From Blastocladiella emersonii ATCC 22665 (lineage: Eukaryota; Blastocladiomycota; Blastocladiomycetes; Blastocladiales; Blastocladiaceae), in NCBI GenBank assembly GCA_025594325.1, contig JANHCV010000015.1, forward strand, positions 434,001 to 498,000: a DNA stretch of 64,000 bases. The letters are read 5' to 3'. A program made the translations under genes and the position numbers. Below, in pieces: positions 49,071-56,468 of the stretch; within the stretch, counting starts at the first letter, position 1, and each line of letters starts with the position of its first letter. The notes below the pieces were generated by a model that saw only the letters and a list, made by a program, of their open reading frames with translations, had not been told where the DNA came from and did no database searches.

Positions 49071-49879
49071 GTTGGCGGTTGGTCGGTGGCGCAGGGCGGG
49101 TGGTGATCGAGGTGAGGGCCCAGGGAGTGCCGACCTATATAGCGGTCCCTGCGCGATGCATGGGTTGATTCATTCGGCGAAGATGGCGGGGAGAGGCGAG
49201 AGCGGCGCCGGTTGACTCAACGGAATCGCGACGCGGCGAGACGCGTTGAAACCGGGCGAAACCAACGCAAACCAGCCCCGTGACTCGAAACCAGCGGGCC
49301 ATCCGCCGGGCTTCGCGGAGGCAAGCCACGCACACGTCGAGTGGCTCGCGCGCTGTGGCTGCCCGCGGGCTGACCGCCGATCCGGCGCCGTGGGCCCACC
49401 GCGGCCCTGCCGTTCGTGCGCGACCCCGCCGTCCGCGGCGCCCCGCATCGTCGACATCGGCGGCATCGCGTCCACGAACGGCGATCCGTCGTGCCTCAGC
49501 TCGCTCGCGCGGGTCGGCCGGCCTCGCGGCGTGGGGAACGAGCGCCTCCTCGCGGGCCTGGGGGAGAGTGTAACCTTCCCGGGCAACTCTGTTGACCGCA
49601 GCGCTCCGCAGGGCATAAAATCTTGTTTGGTGTGCCAAGAGGGGACGGCCGCTTCTGCCGACGGACGGGTCGGCTTGCCCCCCCCCTCAAAACGGCGTGC
49701 CGTCCCCTCGTCACCCTTCCGCTCTCTCCCCGCCAGTCGCTGCCCGCTGCCCGTTGCTCGTTCTACACAGGTTCGCGCTGATCCTCGGAAGGCTGGCTCG
49801 CGCTCCCGTGCTCACTTCGCTCCCCGTTCTCTCTCGATTCAGGCAGACTGCCCGACGTCTAGAACCCCCCACCCCCACC
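49071..49879. other. Divergent promoter region between the ABC-F and chitin deacetylase genes
   Basis: About 0.8 kb with no gene. TATATA at 49135-49140 is 65 bp before the ABC-F start on its strand. C-rich pyrimidine tracts from 49680 to 49880 precede the chitin deacetylase ATG. A long Arg/Pro-rich frame running through here into the next gene is a shadow. Confidence 0.65.
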
Positions 49880-51631
49880 ATGAAGCTGCTCCTGACCCCG
49901 CTCGCCCTCGTGGCGACGCTGGCGACGCTGGCCGCCGGCCTCGCCGTCGACAACTTCTCCAACACCGGCGAGACCAACCTCATCGGCGTGTGGCGCGGCG
50001 GCGAGGGCGTGACCGTCCGCGTCGGCGGCGCCGTCATCAACCCCGGCGGCTACTGGGCCGAGGTCGTCTCGCCCGACACCACATGCTCGGCGCCCATCAC
50101 CTCCATCACCTTCAAGTACACGGCCACCGCCGCCTCGTCCTCGTCCGTCGAGTACCACATGCGCGCCGCCTCGTGCACCGGCGGCCGCGTCGCCACCGCC
50201 ACCGCCAACTTTGCCGTCTCGGCCTCGGGCGGCACCGTCACCATCCCGCTCTCGTCGTTTGCCGGCGCCAACGCTGCGCGCGCCCACGCCTTTGTGATCA
50301 AGGGCCCCGCCGCCGGCGCCATCACCATCACGTCGTTCGATATCGCCACCTCGGGCACCACCCCGCAGCCCACGTCGACCTCGACCACGCCGCAGCCCAC
50401 CAACCCCGCCGGCCAGTGCATCCTGACCTCGGGCCAGTGCTCGGCCCTCAAGGTGTGCCCCGCCGGCGAGTGCTGCTCGCAGTACGGCTACTGCGGCACC
50501 ACGTCCGCCTACTGCGGCACCGGGTGCCAGTCGCAGTGCAACAAGGTGGCGATCCCGGGCCTCGTCGCGTGCGGCTCGACGCCGCCCTCGCCCACCTCGA
50601 CCTCGGCCACGCCCTCGCCCACCACCAACCCCGGCGGCCGCTGCGTGCTGCCCAACGACTTTACCCAGTGCTCGGCGACCCAGCTGTGCCCCAACGGCCT
50701 GTGCTGCTCGGAGTACGGCTGGTGCGGCGCCACCGCCGAGTACTGCACGTCCAACTGCCTGTCGCAGTGCGACAACAAGCCCGTCCTCGGCCTCCCCGTC
50801 TGCGGCTCGTCCACCGTGCCGCCCACCACCTCGACCGCCTCCGTCACCCCCGTCCCGACCGGCTCGTTCCCCGTCCCGCCCGCCGACTCGCGCAACTGGG
50901 TCCCGTCCACGGCCCTCAAGAACCCCAACATCGAGTACGGCAACTTTGGCATGATCAACTCGTGCGGCTGGCCCGGCATGGTCGCCCCCACGCTCGACGA
51001 CGGCCCGCACCCGTCCTACACCAACACCATCCTCAGCCTCCTCTCGGCGGCCGGCGTCAAGACCACCTTCTTCATGATCGGCGCCAACGTCCGCGATAAC
51101 GCCGATATCGCCCGCAACGTGCTCGCCCAGGGCCATCACCTGGCGAGTCACACTATGAATCACGCCGATCTTGCGACCCTCCCGCTCGCCGACGCCAAGG
51201 CCGAGATCGACAACGCCGCCGCCGCCATCACCGCCGCGACGGGGGTTCGCGCCCGCTTCTTCCGCCCGCCCTACGGGTCCATCAACCAGGACGTCATGAA
51301 CTACCTGACCGGCGCCGGGTACCGCGTCATCTACTGGAAGTACGTGTACTCGAGGAGTGTCCTTGCGTCGTCTACCGATGAATACTGACCCTGACCCTCG
51401 TCCCGCAGCCTCGACACCAACGACTGGCGGACGACCACGACGACCGACTCCATCGTCGAGTACTACCGCACCAACGCCGTCAACCCCGCGTCGCGCAGCT
51501 ACATCTCGCTCCAGCACGACATCCACCTCAAGACCTCGCAGGGCTACGGTCGCTGGCTCGCCCAGATCAAGGCGAACGGCTTCACCTCCGTGCCAATGTA
51601 TCTGTGCCTTAACGAGCGCAGTTACCAGTGA
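49880..51631 (+). CDS. Secreted chitin deacetylase (CE4/NodB) with two CBM18 chitin-binding domains
   Basis: Exons 49880-51339 and 51409-51631 encode 560 residues. Signal peptide 1-20 ([20 protein letters not shown]). Residues about 22-155 form a beta-rich N-terminal domain ([20 protein letters not shown] .. FVIKGPAAG), probably carbohydrate-binding. Two CBM18 (hevein-like) domains follow Ser/Thr/Pro linkers: near 177-222 ([20 protein letters not shown]) and 253-300 ([20 protein letters not shown]). From about 365 comes a NodB domain: TLDDGP (catalytic/metal Asp pair), SHTMNH (metal His pair), RPPYGS, NLDTNDW at the splice junction, and SLQHDIH. All catalytic motifs are present. It converts cell-wall or host chitin to chitosan; CBM18 expansions are known in chytrids. 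Confidence 0.95.
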
Positions 51632-52526
51632 GCCGTACTATTGTATTATTGCGGTCCCTGGTACTTCTCTGCTCCTCGCGCTCGCTCCTAGAAGCGCGGG
51701 AGCACCCATTTCCCCTCCTAGCTTCACATCCAATCGCCTCCATCACCTTCCCACCCTTTTTGCCCATGTGCCGATCGAATTTGTACACAGATGTTGCTTG
51801 TATCATCCTCGCTGTTCCTCTCTCGCTCAGGTCTGCGCGCTCAGCTTTGAATCGGTGTGGATATCATCATGCCGTCGCGAGTGACCGTAGTCGCGACCAT
51901 GGCTGCGGCGGCCGCCGACCGTCCGCGGTTTCCTGGATCGACGCCACCTCGCGTGCGCTTCGATACAGCTCATCTATGCACCCGTGAAGGTTGTGTGAGA
52001 AAACATCGAACTCGAACTTCGGGTTGAGGGTTGACCGCAGTCGACGCGACGCGCTCCGTCGCTGATCGACATGAGCGACGCGTCGCGCCACGCGAACATT
52101 GAGCGGACGCGTCTCGCACCGTCTCCCACCCCACCGCGCGTGGCTCGCCTTCGCTCGGCGAAGACATGCCATCGTGTCTCTTTGCTCAACGCGTCTCGCG
52201 TGCGTCGCCGACACATGGCAAGGCGGGACCCTGTGAAGTCGCTGAATCTGTGCGATCGAGCAACGCACGACCCAGCTGCGCCGCGATCTGGCCTGCCTCC
52301 GCTCTCCGTGATCTCGCTCTCTGCGAGCGGGGCAGTTGATTCAAAGTGCTGCATGAAGCTTATGAAACTGTAGTTGCCCTCATCTGCAACCTATCGGGCG
52401 CCGACGCTGCGACTCAACCCCGACCCGCGCGTCTCCATCGACCTCAGCGCCAGCTACACGCTGGAGGCGCTTGGCCGTACGCGCACATTACACCGGCTCG
52501 CAGCGGCCGTGGCTAACCATACCTCC
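51632..52526. other. Gene-free stretch after chitin deacetylase
   Basis: Probable 3' UTR up to about 51850, then sequence without a supported gene. 52390-52500 has coding-like character (LNPDPRVSIDLSASYTLEAL) but leads nowhere. Confidence 0.5.
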
Positions 52527-52903
52527 ACCCGCGGGTAGGCTCGCCCTCGTCCGACGCGGGTGCCGCCTGGACGCCGTCGCGCCCCGTCAAGCGTCGCCAT
52601 GACGAGACGGCGCGCGAGGACTCTGTGCAGGGTACGCCGCCACGACCCGAACCGGCGAGCACACACTCACGCGACGTGCGTACCGTAGACGACGACGAGT
52701 CCGACACGGAGCTCGTCGAGAACAGCGACGGTGTCTTCGTCGAAGTGGACCGCAAGCGGCCCATGTACGAGATCGGCGACCTGTTGCCCGCCGCCACCGA
52801 CACGGGCGCCCGCTTCGGCCAGGTCCACACCGGCGACGCACACTACTTTGTCGTCAAGTACACGAGCCGCGCCGTGAGTGCGCGTGAAACGATCGTCTCC
52901 TAA
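52527..52903 (+). pseudogene. Fragment with the start of a chromodomain-like module
   Basis: Frame GSPSSDAGAAW .. PVKRRHDE .. DDDESDTELVENSDGVFVE .. RKRPMYEIGDLLPAAT .. GDAHYFVVKYTSRA, ending at a possible donor GTGAGT at 52873. Acidic and basic stretches before a YEIGDLL .. YFVVKY pattern suggest the first two strands of a chromodomain. The second half is not found downstream. Upstream the frame is closed by a TAA near 52515. Probably a truncated relative or a fragment of another chromodomain gene. Confidence 0.4.
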
Positions 52904-53130
52904 AGAACCCTTTGTGAAGAAGCGACCGAAGAGTGTGAAAGCCTCGCCGTCAGTGCCACAAAACCTGAATTACACGAACGCGTCGTGAACAATCTGTTTC
53001 TGCGAAACTTGGAGCGGCGATGAGTCGCGCGAGGACGCGCCGGTTAGGTGCACGTGCGCCGGTCACCGCTTGACCCTTTTTCCCGTCCCTGAACGCACGT
53101 CATCCTGAGTCAAAATGACGGCCCCGCCGC

Positions 53131-53150
53131 AGCAATGAAACGGCCCGCGG
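53131..53150 (+). promoter_or_regulatory. Distal motif shared by cysteine-rich peptide genes (weak copy)
   Basis: AGCAATGAAACGGCCCGCGG, 222 bp before the ATG at 53353; weaker than the copies at 10711, 12673 and 55422. Confidence 0.35.
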
Positions 53151-53278
53151 TCTTTAACCGCAGCGGCTCAGTGTGCGGCAAGGCGGGCACGCGTGCACGA
53201 ACGACGCGCGAATAGACTTCAAACTTGGCGTCTGTCCCAAACCGCGCGACACCTGTTTGTGCCGACCGTATAAAGACC

Positions 53279-53284
53279 GGGGGC
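53279..53284 (+). promoter_or_regulatory. TATA box of the locus at 53353
   Basis: TATAAA, 74 bp before the ATG. Confidence 0.75.
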
Positions 53285-53352
53285 TCCCCCGCCCGACCTC
53301 GACTCTCCACTAGCGAACTATCCACTTCGCCACGTAGCCAACGCGAAAGAAA

Positions 53353-53593
53353 ATGCGCCCCGTCAAGACCCTCCTCGCGCTCGCCGTCGTCCTCGGCCTC
53401 GCCCTGACCGGCGTCTCGGCTGCCCCCGCCAAGACTGACCCCGAGAGTGCCTCGATCACTCGTATGACTCGCCTCAAGCTGCAGGCACTCCCATCAACCG
53501 CTACTGACCTCAAGTTCTTTCACTTCCCGTTTCTTAGGTACCGACAACCATGGCCCCATTCAGCCCGAGGAAACGCTTATTCGTGGGTGGTAG
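53353..53593 (+). CDS. Cysteine-less derivative of the secreted peptide family
   Basis: Exons 53353-53461 and 53538-53593 splice to 54 residues: an intact signal peptide (MRPVKTLLALAVVLGLAL .. VSAAP), a short spacer, then RTDNHGPIQPEETLIRGW. The start of exon 2 (GTACCGAC) and the GPI(N/Q)P motif both match the gene at 11306, but the whole cysteine core between them is gone. So a deletion of about 90 bp removed it and kept the frame. TATA box, start, donor (GTATGA) and acceptor (TTTCTTAG) are all fine, so a small secreted peptide could still be made. It may equally be a pseudogene. Confidence 0.65.
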
Positions 53594-54151
53594 ACGACCA
53601 GGGCACATCACGGGTTTGAGGTGTATGAATAAATCAGTTGCATGAAATCCCGTTGCAAATTGCGAGTAAGCGTAGGGCGGTCATGATTGAGAGAGCTACG
53701 TCAGAGAGCTTCAGCACGCAAGCGCAGGAGCCCATCATTAACATTCAGATACCTGAGCTCCCGAAACGCGCCCCGAAAAAAACTGTCTCGCGCGCGTCAC
53801 GTGAAATCCGGGTGCCGATCGCGAGACACCAGCCACCAAGCCGTGACGTGGCGCAGCGCGGCGCATGTCCGCGGCGCCCCACCGCCGCCATCGATCCCGC
53901 GCCACACCGCGTCCCCCATGGGCCCCGGCTGGCATCACCCTGCGCCTCGGGCAAGTCGGTGGGCGCAACCGCTGCGGTTCGGCGCACCGCCGTGGAGCCA
54001 CACCGCGCGACTGCTGCGGTTCGGCGCAGCGCTGGAGCCACGGCGTCACGTCCGCTGCGTCAGTGGTCGCTTTCAAGTCGTGCTTGCGAGTACCTTGTCG
54101 GTAGTTGTTAGTAGGCCGGGAAGATGGGGCGACGATTCCGACGCCGAGCGC

Positions 54152-54157
54152 TATAAA
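54152..54157 (+). promoter_or_regulatory. TATA box of Gly/Asn/His-rich gene copy 2
   Basis: TATAAA, 131 bp before the ATG, identical spacing to copy 1. Confidence 0.75.
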
Positions 54158-54282
54158 GATCACGTTCCCCGCCGCCCACCTCGAGTTGATCCAGTATACC
54201 ACTCACAGCAGCAGCAAAGCGAGCCGGTCTCCTTTGCACACCTCAATCCAACCGACCGAACACTCTCGCTCACCTCTCCAAC

Positions 54283-54981
54283 ATGACGTTCGGTCTCATC
54301 GCGTACAAGAAGGCGCTGCTCAAGGGCGCGATTGTCGGGCACGCTGGTGGGCACGCGAATGGCGGCTTCAACGGGCACGCAAATGGCGGCTTCAACGGGC
54401 ACGCAAATGGCGGCTTCAACGGGCACGCAAATGGCAGCTTCAACGGGCACGCAAATGGCGGGTTCAATGGGCACGCAAACGGCGGCTGGAACTCGGGCCA
54501 CTCGGGCAACTGGAACTCGGGCCACAACGGCAACTGGAACTCGGGCCATGGCGGTCCCCCGGGCCATCCGGGCCCCGGCCACGGCGGCCCGCCGCACTCG
54601 CACTCGGGCGGCAACTCGCAGCACTGGGACGGCTCGAGCCAGTGGTCGTCGGACTGGAGCAGCGGCGGCAACTGGAGCAGTGGCGGCCAGTGGAACAGCG
54701 GCGGCAGCTGGCAGCACGGCGGCAATGGCGGCGGCCAGTGGTCGCACGGCGGCGGCCCGGGCTACGGCCGCCACCAGCGCGACGACGAGTTCTCCATCTT
54801 CGACTCGTCCTCGTCCTCGTCGTCGGGCGACGCCTCGCAGCAGCTCGATGTCGGCGCCTCGTTTGATGTTGGCGCTGACGTGAACGCCGATGCCTTTGTC
54901 TCGGCGGGCGTCGATCTCTCGTCGGGCGTCGACGCGGACGCCGTGATCTCGGCCACGACCAGCACCGGCGCCGTCGTCTAA
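54283..54981 (+). CDS. Gly/Asn/His-rich repeat protein, copy 2
   Basis: 232 residues. It differs from copy 1 at a handful of positions only, all in the C-terminal tail: Tyr to Phe in SI(Y/F)DSS, one extra Ser with Gly for Asp, GADLSS to GVDLSS, and STAAVV to STGAVV. The FNGHANGG repeat block has the same unit number and the same single Ser variant, so the duplication is recent or the copies are kept alike by gene conversion. Function unknown, as for copy 1. Confidence 0.8.
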   Translation: MTFGLIAYKKALLKGAIVGHAGGHANGGFNGHANGGFNGHANGGFNGHANGSFNGHANGGFNGHANGGWNSGHSGNWNSGHNGNWNSGHGGPPGHPGPGHGGPPHSHSGGNSQHWDGSSQWSSDWSSGGNWSSGGQWNSGGSWQHGGNGGGQWSHGGGPGYGRHQRDDEFSIFDSSSSSSSGDASQQLDVGASFDVGADVNADAFVSAGVDLSSGVDADAVISATTSTGAVV

Positions 54982-55836
54982 GTCGAAGCTTGCAAGCGCG
55001 CGGGACGCGCCGAGCTCGAGTGATGTCATGTAATTATTATTCAAATCGTTTTTCAAACCTCTCCCTTGTGAATCTCGATGCGTCGGACGTCCGCATTTGA
55101 GAGTGGAAGTTGTTGCCTCTAGGCCAGTATCGCATGACCAAAGCCAGTGAGGTGCAATACACCGCTGGAGTCATGCATTTATCAGCCCCTATCATCGACT
55201 AGCTTGGGAGCAGGGCAACGAAACGAAATCCCCTCACCCGCTCCAGCGGCGGTTTCCGAGACGTGTCGCTCATACGCACGTGACTATGGCGATCCCGTCA
55301 AGTCCTTCACGACCGGCTCTCGTGCGCGAGCTCCCACGTGCTCGTGTTGCACTGTTCTACACGGATGTGCCTCGTTGGTAGTCCCGGTTAGAACGTGATT
55401 CTGCCAGCAAGGAACACCCGCCACGATGAAGCGGTTCACGCGCATGCACTTGCAGGCGCACGTCAGATTTGGAAGCTGCAGTCGATGGCACTGGTCAGGC
55501 GTATTTCCTTGTGCGGTAAGAGACCAGCCGCAAAATGACAAGCGAGCGAAGCGCTCGAGGTGAACACAGCATCGGCGATGCAGCTGTTGCGGAGCAGCCA
55601 ATCAGGTTCCAGGGCAGCCATAAACTTGGACCCGCCGCGCTTCTAGTCGCGTGCGAGACGCAGGGAGATTCATGCGTGGAAAGCGATCGTACAACCTGAG
55701 ACGCCGTCGGAAGTTAGACGCGGTTTCTTTAACGGAAAGCAAAAGCGCGTGTGGTTCCGCTCAGCTAACTGTCAAGAAAGAAGGTTCATGCGTTCGCTCA
55801 TGCGCTGAGGAGTTTGAGCTGCGAAGGCACGGGGCG
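54982..55836. other. Intergenic, promoter of the peptide gene at 55912
   Basis: No gene seen. AT-rich 3' zone near 55025-55065; the shared distal motif is at 55422-55446. Confidence 0.55.
55422..55446 (+). promoter_or_regulatory. Distal motif shared by cysteine-rich peptide genes
   Basis: Core CACGATGAAGCGGTTCACGC, 490 bp before the ATG at 55912. Confidence 0.45.
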
Positions 55837-55843
55837 TATAAGA
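55837..55843 (+). promoter_or_regulatory. TATA box of the peptide gene at 55912
   Basis: TATAAGA, a slightly degenerate TATA, 75 bp before the ATG. Confidence 0.65.
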
Positions 55844-55911
55844 GAGCGCCGCTCCCCGCCCTCTCCTTGGTGCTGCACCACCAACTCGACTTCGAGAGCC
55901 AAGCCTTGAAC

Positions 55912-56214
55912 ATGCTCGCCACCAAGACCATCCTCGCCTTCGCCGTCGCCCTCTGCCTCGCCGTGACCGGTGTTGCGGCTGCTCCCACTGCTCCTGGTGC
56001 CGACGGCGCTACTATCACTAGTACGCACGAACGACCCGGTCACCGAACAACGTTGAGGGACTGATGACGGGTCGGCCCCGCAATAGATTCCGATCTCAAG
56101 TGCTGGCGCCCGTGCGTGACCGGCTGCAACAAGCAGTGCGACACAAGCGAGTGCCGTCACACGTGCTACGCAGACTGCGATGTTATGTGCCGCAACGACC
56201 CCATCTGGCAGTAG
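55912..56214 (+). CDS. Small secreted cysteine-rich peptide, eight-Cys twin (CX3)4 type
   Basis: Exons 55912-56020 and 56087-56214 encode 78 residues. Leader MLATKTILAFAVALCLAV belongs to the subgroup of the genes at 13133 and 14083. Core: C-x3-C-x3-C-x3-C-x4-C-x3-C-x3-C-x3-C, ending RNDPIWQ. Intron in the same place and phase as in all sisters. It lies more than 40 kb from the main cluster, next to the duplicated Gly/Asn/His-rich gene, so the block probably moved together. Function unknown. Confidence 0.86.
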
Positions 56215-56468
56215 GCCGCTTCTCGTCCGCGCGACCAGCCACGACCGACGCCAGCTCATTCCGGAGCGGTGGCCAAGAGTTGAGTGAGTGTGATTCATAA
56301 TGTATATGCGCTCGCGCAGCTTGTTGTATTCAATGACTCTACGGCTGCGAGAGCGAGGCAGCCCTGCTGGTGGGCGACGTGTTGCTCACTGGCACGTGAT
56401 CGAGGGTCACCAGCCACGCGAGACTCGCCCCTCGCCCGCTCTGCAAACATGTACCATACGCCAAACCA

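Larger units (their letters stand above)
53752..55045 (+). repeat. Segmental duplication, copy 2 (partner 9189-10490)
   Basis: Same orientation and content as copy 1. Leader and coding region are almost unchanged; the upstream part shows indels and substitutions (for example 54100-54145). Confidence 0.9.

Noticed and set aside
49246-51099. A 617-codon frame through the chitin deacetylase gene
   Set aside because: Shadow: it lacks any motif, while the overlapping frame has signal peptide, CBM18 cysteines and NodB motifs.
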